Below the pieces are notes generated by a model. It searched no databases. It was not told where the DNA came from and saw only the letters and a list, made by a program, of their open reading frames with translations. The translations under genes were made by a program, and so were the position numbers. A DNA stretch of 12,985 bases from Paracoccaceae bacterium (lineage in GTDB: Bacteria > Pseudomonadota > Alphaproteobacteria > Rhodobacterales > Rhodobacteraceae), in assembly GCA_003545125.1 (NCBI GenBank), contig DQCI01000177.1, positions 4,628 to 17,612 of the forward strand, read 5' to 3'. Positions 1-6,533 of the stretch are shown in pieces; positions within the stretch are counted from its first letter, which is position 1, and every line of letters begins with the position of its first letter.

Positions 1-597
1 GTATTCGTCGAGGATCGACAGCGCGTAGGACGGGGTGACGGTCATTCCCTTGGCGCCGAAATCCTCGATCAGACGCACCTGGCGCTGGGTCATGCCGCCG
101 GACACGGGCACGACCGTGAGCCCCAGCTTCTCGGCCCCGCCGTGGATGCCGAGACCGCCGGTGAACAACCCGTAGCCATAGGCGTTGTGCAACACGTCGC
201 CGGGGCGCAGGCCGGAGGCCCGCAAGCTTCGTGCGACGACCTTGGCCCACATGTCGAGATCGTTCTTGGTGTAGCCGACCACGGTGGGCTGGCCGGTGGT
301 GCCGGAGGAGGCGTGGATGCGCGCGACCTGTGGACGCGGGACCGCGAACATCCCGAACGGGTAATTGTCGCGCAGGTCCTGCTTGGTGGTGAAGGGGACG
401 CGGGCCAGGTCTTCGAGGTGGTGAAGATCGTCCGGGTGGAAACCGGCCGCGTCGAACTTCGCCTTGTAGACGGGAACGTTGTCATAGGCGTGGCGCAGCG
501 ACCATTTCATCCGTTCGAGCTGGACCGCGGCGATCTCGTCGCGCGTGGCCATCTCGATATATTCCAGGTCCTCGTGATGGGGCGTGAGATCTTTCAT
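1..597 (-). CDS. paaK: Phenylacetate-CoA ligase, N-terminal part (gene runs off left edge)
   Basis: Only the first 199 codons are in the window; the frame is open to base 1. The product is an ATP-dependent acyl-CoA synthetase of the ANL superfamily. It activates phenylacetate to phenylacetyl-CoA, the entry step of the aerobic hybrid phenylacetate pathway in the cytoplasm. The translation begins MKDLTPHHEDLEYIEMATRD and carries the AMP/phosphate-binding motif HASSGTTGQPTVVGYT (about residues 96-111), followed by an N-A-Y-G-Y-G-L-F-T-G-G stretch, both typical of PaaK. The family is usually about 430-440 residues, so a little under half is present. The ATG at 595-597 lies 51 bases after the paaI stop on the same strand, so the two are probably co-transcribed. 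The call is firm; whether further paa genes lie to the left cannot be seen. Confidence 0.95.
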   Translation of the reverse strand, partial: MKDLTPHHEDLEYIEMATRDEIAAVQLERMKWSLRHAYDNVPVYKAKFDAAGFHPDDLHHLEDLARVPFTTKQDLRDNYPFGMFAVPRPQVARIHASSGTTGQPTVVGYTKNDLDMWAKVVARSLRASGLRPGDVLHNAYGYGLFTGGLGIHGGAEKLGLTVVPVSGGMTQRQVRLIEDFGAKGMTVTPSYALSILDEY

Positions 598-648
598 GTC
601 GTCCTCTCAGTTCTGTGTCCCTGTGCGGCGTCCCTGTGGGGTGGCGTA

Positions 649-1086
649 TCACACACCGTCGTCTTCTGCGAAATGGGCCCCGGAGACCTGCCGCGAATGG
701 CCGCGGAACAGCGCGACTTTGCGCCCGTCTTCGCCGGCCACGGTCACATCGTAGACCCCGGAACGCCCTGCCCTGTGCGCCTCGGTGCAGCTGGCCGTGA
801 GCACCTCGCCCACGCGGCCGGGCGTGAGGTAGGTGACCGCGTTGCTCTGCGCCACGACGAGGGTGTTGTAGCTGTTGCAGGCGAAGGCGAAGGCGGTATC
901 GGCGAGCGCGAAGATGTAGCCGCCGTGGGCGATGCCGTGGCCGTTGGCCATGTCGTCGCGCACTGTCATGGTGGCGGTCGCATGGCCGGGGCCAACGGCG
1001 GTCAGCGCCATGCCCATGGCCTGGCTGGCGCGGTCGTCCGCCCACATCGCCTCCGCCGACCGGCGTGCTCGTTCCTGAGGGGTCAT
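649..1086 (-). CDS. paaI: Hydroxyphenylacetyl-CoA thioesterase PaaI
   Basis: A 145-residue hot-dog-fold thioesterase. In phenylacetate catabolism PaaI hydrolyses dead-end ring-hydroxylated phenylacetyl-CoA or other stalled CoA esters and so frees CoA. The family signature NGHGIAHGGYIFALADTAFA runs from about residue 48 to 67, with the catalytic Asp at 63 and the H-G-G turn at 54-56. Length matches the family (about 140 residues). The ATG at 1084-1086 has a good purine-rich site upstream (GGAGGAGAGG on the minus strand). It is the first gene of an apparent paaI-paaK unit. A perfect 12-base palindrome lies 36 bases upstream of the ATG, where a repressor would block transcription. Confidence 0.93.
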   Translation of the reverse strand: MTPQERARRSAEAMWADDRASQAMGMALTAVGPGHATATMTVRDDMANGHGIAHGGYIFALADTAFAFACNSYNTLVVAQSNAVTYLTPGRVGEVLTASCTEAHRAGRSGVYDVTVAGEDGRKVALFRGHSRQVSGAHFAEDDGV

Positions 1087-1121
1087 GGCCTCTCCTCCTG
1101 CCGGGAGCGTCGCATATAGCC

Positions 1122-1133
1122 GACCGTACGGTC
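1122..1133. promoter_or_regulatory. Palindromic operator candidate upstream of paaI
   Basis: GACCGTACGGTC is a perfect 12-base palindrome, 36-47 bases upstream of the paaI start codon. The ACCGnnCGGT core resembles operators of TetR-family regulators that control acyl-CoA and phenylacetate genes, so a PaaR-type repressor site is a reasonable inference. The same GACCGnnCGGTC pattern recurs at 10036-10047. No regulator gene is visible in the window. Confidence 0.5.
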
Positions 1134-1278
1134 AAGAGTGTTGCGGCATTGGCTGGCAGTCCCTTTCACAACCGGGTCTGCGTCTCCCACTCACAAGGGT
1201 ATGGAACCCGGCAGACAGCAGCGAAGGACCGCTGTCACGAAAAAGCAAGCCGGATCAGACAACGGGAAGGACACGGGA

Positions 1279-1467
1279 ATGTTTGGATACAGCACGCTTG
1301 GCGAAACCTGGGACACGCAGTGGGGGCCGGAGCCGGTTCTCGCGCTTCACGGAGCCGATGAGCGCTCGCGTCCGATCACGCTGCCCGGCCGGGGAACCGC
1401 CAAGCGCCGGGCCGGTGTCGCGGCGGCTCGCACTCCCGACGGTACGGGCGCGCGCGGGTTTGTTTGA
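1279..1467 (+). CDS. Possible small ORF, 62 codons, unknown
   Basis: An ATG preceded by GGGAAGG at about 9 bases opens a 62-codon frame starting MFGYSTLGETWDTQWGPEPV and ending in ...TGARGFV. The N-terminal third is mixed in composition and protein-like; the rest is rich in Arg, Gly and Ala, as expected of random GC-rich sequence. I recognise no family. It is one of the few candidates in the 718-base gap between paaI and the DUF2794 gene. A small hairpin (GCCCT-gttg-AGGGC, 1472-1485) follows the stop codon. It may be a genuine small gene or chance; no other evidence supports translation. Confidence 0.25.
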   Translation: MFGYSTLGETWDTQWGPEPVLALHGADERSRPITLPGRGTAKRRAGVAAARTPDGTGARGFV

Positions 1468-1542
1468 TAGCGCCCTGTTGAGGGCGGCCCGTCAGATTCC
1501 AACGGCCTGGAAGAGGTATCGGCACGTCGTCCGACCGGAAAC

Positions 1543-1567
1543 GAAAAACCCCGCCAGAAAGGCGGGG
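1543..1567 (-). terminator. Intrinsic terminator, minus-strand direction
   Basis: A perfect 7-bp stem GGCGGGG/CCCCGCC (arms 1549-1555 and 1561-1567) has a 5-base loop. Read on the minus strand the stem is followed at once by TTTTT-CG-TTT (complement of the A-tract before 1549). This is a textbook factor-independent terminator for leftward transcripts. No minus-strand protein gene lies to its right before the DUF2794 gene, so it appears to end an RNA made from the folded element at 1574-1646. Confidence 0.7.
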
Positions 1568-1573
1568 CTTCGG

Positions 1574-1646
1574 CGTAGCCCCCGGTGCCGCGAACTGGGT
1601 GGGGGCTGTTGATAACGGCACCGGGGTGAGCAAGTAGCTCGCTACG
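1574..1646 (-). ncRNA. Structured RNA candidate ending at the adjacent terminator
   Basis: Two stacked helices are visible: CGTAGC (1574-1579) with GCTACG (1641-1646), then directly CCCCGGTGCCG (1580-1590) with CGGCACCGGGG (1616-1626). That gives 17 base pairs, with a 14-base bulge on one side (1627-1640) and a 25-base apical loop. A competing hairpin AGCCCCC (1577-1583) with GGGGGCT (1601-1607) is also perfect, so two folds exclude each other. The minus strand is preferred because the terminator at 1543-1567 follows directly in that direction. I cannot assign it to a named RNA family and see no convincing -35/-10 pair. On the plus strand it would be the far 5' leader of the DUF2794 gene. Confidence 0.4.
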
Positions 1647-1804
1647 TGAAGACTGTATCACTGGGAAAACGGGCGACTTCGAGGAGCGCCTTGGGCTGTT
1701 GCGCGGTCATTTCGTGGCAAAAAGAAGGCAGCCGCGCGCGCACGCCGCCGCAGGTTGACGCGCAGGTGTTGATTTGGCCGGGGAGAGGCCCCATCCTCCC
1801 CTGC

Positions 1805-2149
1805 ATGAACCAGCAGTCGCCGACGCCGTTTCCGAAATCCGATCCGTTCGAGAAGGTCGCGTTTGACCGGCGCGAGCTGGGTGTCATCATGGGCCTGTAC
1901 GGGCGCATGGTGGCGGCCGGGGAATGGCGCGACTACGCGATGTCGTTTCGCAAGGATCACGCGGTGTTCGCGGTGTTTCGCCACACCGCCGAACACCCGC
2001 TCTACCGGATCGAGAAACGCCCGAAACTGCGCGGGCGGCAGGGGCAATACGCGCTCTACGGGATGGACGGACGGGTGTTGAAACGGGGCGCCGACCTCAA
2101 GGCGGTGCTCTACGTGCTCGAGCGCAAGCTGATCCGGGCCATCGAGTAG
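1805..2149 (+). CDS. DUF2794 family protein
   Basis: A 114-residue protein of unknown biochemical function. The segments DRRELGVIMGLYGRMVAAGE (residues about 21-40) and the following WRDY, HPLYRIEK and GRVLKRG blocks are characteristic of DUF2794, a small cytoplasmic family found in alphaproteobacteria. The ATG at 1805 is chosen because family homology starts about 18 residues later and the frame upstream (open to 1646) has non-protein-like composition. The only purine-rich site (GGGGAGAGG, 1780-1788) is unusually far from this ATG, about 17 bases, and its GGGGAG (1780-1785) can pair with CTCCCC (1796-1801). In-frame GTG and TTG codons near 1768-1773 are alternative starts. Its stop is 3 bases from the stop of the convergent gene. 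Confidence 0.85.
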   Translation: MNQQSPTPFPKSDPFEKVAFDRRELGVIMGLYGRMVAAGEWRDYAMSFRKDHAVFAVFRHTAEHPLYRIEKRPKLRGRQGQYALYGMDGRVLKRGADLKAVLYVLERKLIRAIE

Positions 2150-2152
2150 CTT

Positions 2153-2479
2153 TCAGCCCGGAAGCAACCCCCATTCGGCGAGCCTGTCGGCTTTGCCCTG
2201 GGCCGTGAACAGCCCGGCAAGCTCGGTCGCAATCGCATCGAAACGGGAACGCTCGCCGTGCGCGAGCGCCGCGCGGGCGTCGGGAAGGAGCGCGAGGGCC
2301 CGGCGCGTGGTGGCGAGGTGGTCGGCGAAGATCTCGTTTTTGGGGAAGGTCGTGGTGAGCCCGGTGACGACCCTTTCCGAGCGCCGCAACGCGGCTTCGA
2401 TCCGGTCGAAGTCCGGGTTCCGCGCTTCGTTGCGAAACACAAAGATGTCGAAGGTTTCGAGATCGGGAAGGGTATCCAC
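2153..2479 (-). CDS. Hypothetical protein, 108 aa
   Basis: A compact, protein-like frame starting at GTG (2477-2479) with MDTLPDLETFDIFVFRNEAR at the N-terminus. It has no signal peptide or membrane segment. The remainder looks mostly helical, with R-R-S-E-R, HLATTRRALALLPDAR and an Ala/Leu-rich C-terminal stretch ending in AEWGLLPG. I do not recognise a family. It converges on the DUF2794 gene with three bases between stop codons and lies 86 bases after the NlpC/P60 stop on the same strand, so it could be the last gene of that transcript. The ribosome site is weak (AGAGAAG). Coding is supported by composition and by the full use of the space between neighbours. Confidence 0.7.
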   Translation of the reverse strand: MDTLPDLETFDIFVFRNEARNPDFDRIEAALRRSERVVTGLTTTFPKNEIFADHLATTRRALALLPDARAALAHGERSRFDAIATELAGLFTAQGKADRLAEWGLLPG

Positions 2480-2565
2480 GGGTGCTTCTCTGACTGGCGA
2501 TTCTCTGGCTGGACCGCCCGCAGTCTATGGCTCAAATTTGACGAAAATCGGGTGAACCGGGCCGG

Positions 2566-3450
2566 TCAGCCGACCCGCACACGCCGGCGTGCGATCACCG
2601 GCCCCTCGCCCAACGCGGCGATGCGCCGGATTGCCGTGTCGATGCCTTCGTAGGCGACGGCCATGTGACCGGCGTTGGCGTGGATGAGGCGGTCTGCGTC
2701 CACCACCATCGCGACGTGGCCTTTCCAGAAGATCAGATCGCCGCGCTGGGCGCCGCCGGTCGCGTCCTCGCCCAGCGTCTGCTGCATGTCGCTGTCGCCG
2801 GGGCAGTTGAGGCCGCAGGTGTGGAGCGCGGCCTGCACGAGCCCCGAACAGTCGATTCCGAAGGCCGAGTTGCCGCCCCAGAGATAGGGGGTGCCGAGAA
2901 ACTTCTCTGCCACCGCCACAGGGTCGGTCTCGAGCGCGCCGACGGGGGCGAGATGGACGGCGGGCATCCAGGCCTCGCGGAACCAGACCGCGTCGGGCGG
3001 GGTCTGGATTGCGAGCTTCGCCCAGGCGCCCTCGATGCGCGCGACCCGGACACGGGCGCCGAAGGAGAGCGGAAACAGCCGCATCGCGCGCTTTATGTCG
3101 GGCTCTTCCTGCCAGTTGGAGCGAATCGCGTTGACCCGGTGGGTGGGCGGTTGTTCGGGGAAGAGAAACTCCTCGAACACCCAGCCGACATTGCCGTCGC
3201 GGCCCGCAAAGCCGAAGGCGAAGCCGTCGCCCTGGTCGAGCACGCAGAACCGTTCGCCTTGCAGCAGTTCACGCGTCCTGGAGCCGTCAGGCGCGTCGAG
3301 CAAAGGCAGCACGCCGGTTTCGACCTGCCGCCAAGTGCCCTCGGTGTAGCGCTCGGCCGCAACCTGCCCTTTGAGCGAAACATGGGCGACGCGGCCGTTC
3401 GCCGGTGTGAGGCGCGGATCGCTCACAGCCCCACTCACAGCCCCACTCAC
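2566..3450 (-). CDS. NlpC/P60 family peptidase with N-terminal SH3 region (C40)
   Basis: 294 residues. The N-terminal ~170 residues look like bacterial SH3-type domains (e.g. the segment around residues 42-100 with GNVGWVFEEFL). The C-terminal ~120 residues are an NlpC/P60 cysteine peptidase: GTPYLWGGNSAFGIDCSGLV (residues 186-205) with nucleophile Cys201, GHVAMVVD with His245, and LIHANA with His257 as the third residue. SH3-NlpC/P60 enzymes of this layout cut gamma-D-Glu-diaminopimelate bonds in murein peptides. The lack of a signal peptide suggests a cytoplasmic recycling role, as with YkfC-type enzymes (inference). The start GTG overlaps the TGA of the upstream aminopeptidase gene (GTGA). 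The first ten residues come from a tandem 12-base repeat, so starts at 3438 or 3426 are possible. Confidence 0.88.
   Translation of the reverse strand: MSGAVSGAVSDPRLTPANGRVAHVSLKGQVAAERYTEGTWRQVETGVLPLLDAPDGSRTRELLQGERFCVLDQGDGFAFGFAGRDGNVGWVFEEFLFPEQPPTHRVNAIRSNWQEEPDIKRAMRLFPLSFGARVRVARIEGAWAKLAIQTPPDAVWFREAWMPAVHLAPVGALETDPVAVAEKFLGTPYLWGGNSAFGIDCSGLVQAALHTCGLNCPGDSDMQQTLGEDATGGAQRGDLIFWKGHVAMVVDADRLIHANAGHMAVAYEGIDTAIRRIAALGEGPVIARRRVRVG
3424..3447. repeat. Tandem 12-bp repeat at a gene junction
   Basis: CACAGCCCCACT occurs twice in direct tandem (3424-3435, 3436-3447), followed by a partial third copy (CAC-AG). On the minus strand each unit supplies a GTGA, i.e. a possible start codon for the NlpC/P60 gene; only the first overlaps the aminopeptidase stop. 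The repeat encodes VSGA-VSGA at the N-terminus. Length change here would add or remove four residues without a frameshift. Confidence 0.8.
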
Positions 3451-4832
3451 AGGCCGAGCAGCTCGGGAAGCGCCGCGAGCAGCGCCCGCGCGCCCTGGCC
3501 GACACCGCCTTTCGGCCGGGCCGGCGCCGGTTCAGGCTGCCAGCCGTAGATGTCGAAATGCATGTAGCGCGGCGTGGCGGTGACAAAGCGCTTGAGGAAG
3601 AGGGCGGCGGTGATGGAGCCCGCCATGCCGCCCGCGGGCGCGTTGTCGAGATCGGCGATCTGGGGTTCGATCTTCGCCTCGTAGGGTGTCCAGAACGGCA
3701 TTTCCCAGACCGGGTCGGCGACCGTTGCGGCGGCCTGTTTCACTGCCGTCGCATCGTCCGGGTCGGTCGCGTAGAACGGCGCGAGGTCGGGGCCGACGGC
3801 AACCCGGGCGGCCCCCGTCAGCGTGGCCATCGACACCACGAGATCGGGCGTGTCTTCATCCGCGAGCGCCAGTGCGTCGGCCAGCACAAGCCGTCCTTCG
3901 GCATCGGTGTTGTTGATCTCGACGGTGAGCCCCTTGCGGCTGGTGAGCACATCGCTCGGGCGCATCGCATTGCCGCTTACGCTGTTCTCGACAGCCGGGA
4001 TCAGCACCCGCAGCCGCAAGGGCAGACCCAGCGCCATGATCATCTGCGCGAGGCCCAGGACCGTGGCGGCGCCGCCCATGTCCTTCTTCATCAGCCCCAT
4101 CGACTCGCCGGGCTTGAGGTTGAGCCCGCCGGTATCGAAGCAGACGCCCTTGCCGACGAGCGTGAGCCGCGGGCCTTCGCGCCCCCAGGCGATGTCGATG
4201 AGCCGCGGGGGGCGAGTGGACGCCCGCCCGACGGCGTGGATCATCGGGAAGTTGTCCGCGAGCACAGCGTCTTCCCGGGTCACGGTCATGGTGGCGCCGA
4301 ATGCGTTCGCGAGGGTCTTCGCCGCGTCTTCCAACTCCTGCGGCCCCATATCGGAGGCGGGCGTGTTGATGAGATCGCGGGTGAGCGCCTCGCCGGCAGC
4401 GACGGCTTCGAGGCGCGCGGCATCGACACTGTCCGGCGCGATGAGCATGGCCCCGAGCTGCGGCGCGGCTTTGTACCGGGTGAAGCGGTAGCCCGCGAGC
4501 AGCCAACCGAGCGCAAACTCGTCGCGTTCGTCTCCGCTGGGGCCGGTGACGAGGCGGTAGGTGCCGGCGGGCAGGGCCGCGCGAATCACCGACGCCCCGA
4601 AACGCAGGCGGGTCCGGGCCTCGGGGGTTCCGAGCCCGCCAAGTGCGAGCCTTGGCGCGCCATCTTCTCCCGGAAGCACAATTGCCGCACCGAGATCGGG
4701 CTTGAAGCCCGTGGCCGTGAGCCAGGCGCGCGGCCCGGGGTCCAACCCGTCGGCGAGGGCGGCGAGCCCGGCTTCATCGACAAGGTGGAGCGCAAGGGCA
4801 TTGGCCTCGGACGGGGCGAATTTGAGCGGCAT
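3447..4832 (-). CDS. M17 leucyl aminopeptidase family protein
   Basis: 461 residues. It is a dinuclear-metal aminopeptidase that releases N-terminal residues from peptides. The M17 signature NTDAEGRL is at 308-315. The active-site residues fall in exact register with E. coli PepA: Lys228, Asp233, Lys240, Asp251, Asp310, Glu312 and the bicarbonate-site Arg314, all in VGKGVCFDTGG...LMKKDMGG...NTDAEGR. The N-terminal ~150 residues are the variable non-catalytic domain. The ATG at 4830-4832 is chosen because the frame extending further to 5183 runs into the divergent gene. It is coupled by a GTGA overlap to the NlpC/P60 gene, which suggests sequential breakdown of murein-derived peptides. Which of PepA or PepB it is cannot be decided from sequence alone. 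Confidence 0.93.
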   Translation of the reverse strand: MPLKFAPSEANALALHLVDEAGLAALADGLDPGPRAWLTATGFKPDLGAAIVLPGEDGAPRLALGGLGTPEARTRLRFGASVIRAALPAGTYRLVTGPSGDERDEFALGWLLAGYRFTRYKAAPQLGAMLIAPDSVDAARLEAVAAGEALTRDLINTPASDMGPQELEDAAKTLANAFGATMTVTREDAVLADNFPMIHAVGRASTRPPRLIDIAWGREGPRLTLVGKGVCFDTGGLNLKPGESMGLMKKDMGGAATVLGLAQMIMALGLPLRLRVLIPAVENSVSGNAMRPSDVLTSRKGLTVEINNTDAEGRLVLADALALADEDTPDLVVSMATLTGAARVAVGPDLAPFYATDPDDATAVKQAAATVADPVWEMPFWTPYEAKIEPQIADLDNAPAGGMAGSITAALFLKRFVTATPRYMHFDIYGWQPEPAPARPKGGVGQGARALLAALPELLGL

Positions 4833-4885
4833 GGAAGGCTCCGGGTCGGGGAAAGATCGTGCCAGACTACGCGAGCGCTCGGCGC

Positions 4886-4907
4886 CCGCAAGGGGTGAGG
4901 CTTGCGG
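4886..4907. promoter_or_regulatory. Inverted repeat in the divergent aminopeptidase/phosphatase promoter region
   Basis: CCGCAAG (4886-4892) and CTTGCGG (4901-4907) form a perfect 7-base inverted repeat with an 8-base spacer. A 10-base palindrome CGAGCGCTCG lies beside it at 4872-4881. Both sit in the 123-base divergent intergenic region, where a shared operator would be expected. Function is inferred only from position and symmetry. Confidence 0.3.
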
Positions 4908-4955
4908 CGACGGCGCTTTGTGGGCAACAAGAGACCAACCGGGAGCCCGCGCAGC

Positions 4956-5786
4956 ATGCAGATCACACCCAGGACCGAAGAATTGCTCGTCGAAGCGGTG
5001 CGCCGGGTCGCTGCCCGAGAAATCATGCTGCATTTCCGGGCGCTTGGCGCGGGCGATATCGACACCAAGTCGGGCCCCGACGACCTTGTGACCACCGCAG
5101 ACCGGGCCGCCGAGCGGGGGTTGGCCGCCGAGATTGCGACGATCTTGCCAGACGCGCTGTTCGTCGGCGAGGAATCGGTGCATGCCGACCCGGGGCTTCT
5201 GGACCGTCTGAGCGCGGCAGAATTCGCGGTGATCGTCGATCCGATCGACGGCACCGGCAACTATGCCGCCGGGCTCACGATCTTCGGGGTCATCCTGGCG
5301 GTGGTCGCGAAGGGAGAGACGGTGTTCGGGCTGCTCTACGACCCGGTGATCGACGATTGGGTCCTGGCCCGAAAGGGCGGCGGCGCCTGGTTCGCCGGGC
5401 CCGGCAAGCCGCCGCGGAGGCTTCAGGGCCGCGCACCCCGGCCGCGCGCCGAGGCGCAGGGCTATGTGCCGTTGTCTCTGTACAAGGGAGCGCGCCGGGC
5501 CGAAGCGGCGTCGGCGATCACCGAGTTGGGGCGGGCCACGTCGCTGCGCTGCTCATGCCACGAATACCGCCAAGTGGCGCTGGGCCAGGCCGATTTCGTT
5601 GTATCGCCGATAGCGAAGCCCTGGGATCACGCTGCCGGTTGCCTCGTGGTCACCGAGGCCGGCGGGCGGATCGTGTCGGGCGGCGTGCCCGGCTACGACC
5701 CGCGCGCGCCCGAGGCGCCCGTGGTCGCCTACGGGCATGCGGCGAGCGGGAAAGACCTGCTCCCGCCCGCTTTGCTCACACTGTGA
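4956..5786 (+). CDS. Inositol monophosphatase family protein
   Basis: 276 residues of the Mg-dependent, Li-sensitive phosphatase superfamily (SuhB, CysQ, HisN and FBPase-like members). Metal-binding motifs are all present: GEES with Glu72/Glu73 (71-74), DPIDGTGNYAAG with Asp95, Asp98 and Thr100 (95-106), and WDHAAG with Asp224 (223-228). The substrate cannot be told from these motifs; inositol-1-phosphate, 3'-phosphoadenosine phosphate and histidinol phosphate are all possible. The ATG at 4956 is preferred over an in-frame start at 4902 because it follows GGGAGC and the upstream extension is arginine-rich and unlike the family. The gene is divergent from the aminopeptidase gene, with 123 bases between start codons. 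Confidence 0.88.
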   Translation: MQITPRTEELLVEAVRRVAAREIMLHFRALGAGDIDTKSGPDDLVTTADRAAERGLAAEIATILPDALFVGEESVHADPGLLDRLSAAEFAVIVDPIDGTGNYAAGLTIFGVILAVVAKGETVFGLLYDPVIDDWVLARKGGGAWFAGPGKPPRRLQGRAPRPRAEAQGYVPLSLYKGARRAEAASAITELGRATSLRCSCHEYRQVALGQADFVVSPIAKPWDHAAGCLVVTEAGGRIVSGGVPGYDPRAPEAPVVAYGHAASGKDLLPPALLTL

Positions 5787-5795
5787 GCGACGCGT

Positions 5796-6176
5796 TCAGA
5801 CGCTGAGATCCTGCAGATCCCAGACCGCGACGAGAGAGGTCTCGCCGATGCGTGTCAGCCGCGCCATCGTCGCGCCCAGCGCGGCAGCGTCATGGGTGAG
5901 CGAAAGCTCCTGCACATCGCGCGCCACGCGCGCCAGCGTCATCATGCCCACCTGTTGCGCCACCGCGGTGAGGCCGCGCAAGGTCGCGCGCAACTCATCG
6001 AGCCGACCTTGACGGTATTCCTTCACCCCCCGCGTCAGCGAGATCGAGATCTCTTCCAGCGCATGGTTGACCACTTTGTCGGCACCGGTCGGCCCGAGGG
6101 TCTGGTAGAGCACTTCAAGTTGCGACCGATCGAGCCGGACGGATTCGTCATGTGCCAGTTTCAAAACAGCGCTCAT
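5796..6176 (-). CDS. Hpt-like four-helix protein lacking the phospho-acceptor His
   Basis: 126 residues, wholly helical in appearance, soluble. The segment LRATLRGLTAVAQQVGMMTL (residues 62-81), followed by ARVARDVQEL, has the spacing of the histidine phosphotransfer signature (A-H-x-L-K-G-S-A...L-G). Here Ala64 stands where His is expected and Arg67 replaces Lys, while Leu66, Gly68 and Gly77 are kept. If the family call is right, it cannot relay phosphate by the usual residue and would act as a binding or decoy partner. The ATG at 6174-6176 is preferred over one at 6230 because the extra 18 residues are low-complexity and the purine run GAAGGGG lies just upstream of 6176. It converges on the phosphatase gene with 9 bases between. 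A DUF of unrelated fold is the alternative. Confidence 0.75.
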   Translation of the reverse strand: MSAVLKLAHDESVRLDRSQLEVLYQTLGPTGADKVVNHALEEISISLTRGVKEYRQGRLDELRATLRGLTAVAQQVGMMTLARVARDVQELSLTHDAAALGATMARLTRIGETSLVAVWDLQDLSV

Positions 6177-6533
6177 CGCACCACCCCTTCTTTCCCCTTT
6201 ATTCCCACGTCGCCAAGGTGCCAGCGCCACCTCAAGAAAACGTTGCCAGCGCGCACCGAAATTCCTCGCATTTCATCTAAATCCCGCACGCGCAGCGGCC
6301 TTCCGGATCTGCCGCGGGCACCTTGGGCGGCTCAAGGCGGTTGCTGAACCTCGGCGCTTGTTTCGGCGGGTGACGTGCTCTGGGCCAAAACCGTTTCAGA
6401 TTGGATCAAATCCGAAAAAGGATTTTGCTCCGGATTCAAGAGTTTGTGCAAAATCCTGGGATCAGATAGTTTCAGTCCGAACCGGATATGCTCTAGAACC
6501 GCTGGAGTGAATCAACCGCCCGGGAGGTGCCCC
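6177..6533. other. 357-base intergenic region with nested inverted repeats
   Basis: No gene is visible between the divergent Hpt-like and carbonic anhydrase genes. The half nearest the carbonic anhydrase is markedly AT-richer than its surroundings. It contains a perfect 10-base inverted repeat AGGATTTTGC (6419-6428) / GCAAAATCCT (6448-6457). A shorter overlapping repeat AAATCC (6408-6413) / GGATTT (6420-6425) competes for the same middle arm. GTTTCAG occurs twice, within about 80 bases. The tail CCGAACCGGATATGCTCTAG resembles extragenic palindromic elements common in alphaproteobacterial genomes. It may be such a repeat, or a leader with alternative folds. Confidence 0.5.

Noticed and set aside
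1443..1500. Small hairpin GCCCT-gttg-AGGGC as a terminator for the 62-codon ORF
   Set aside because: Five-pair stem with no T-run in the plus direction; too weak to call.
3558..4898. 446-codon plus-strand frame opposite the aminopeptidase gene
   Set aside because: Antisense shadow: the minus frame has the full M17 active site in register, and the plus frame is Gly/Arg/His-rich with no motifs.
5774..5788. 15-base palindrome GCTCACA-C-TGTGAGC at the phosphatase stop codon
   Set aside because: Loop of one base is too tight for a hairpin, there is no T-run, and an operator between convergent stop codons is unlikely; probably chance.
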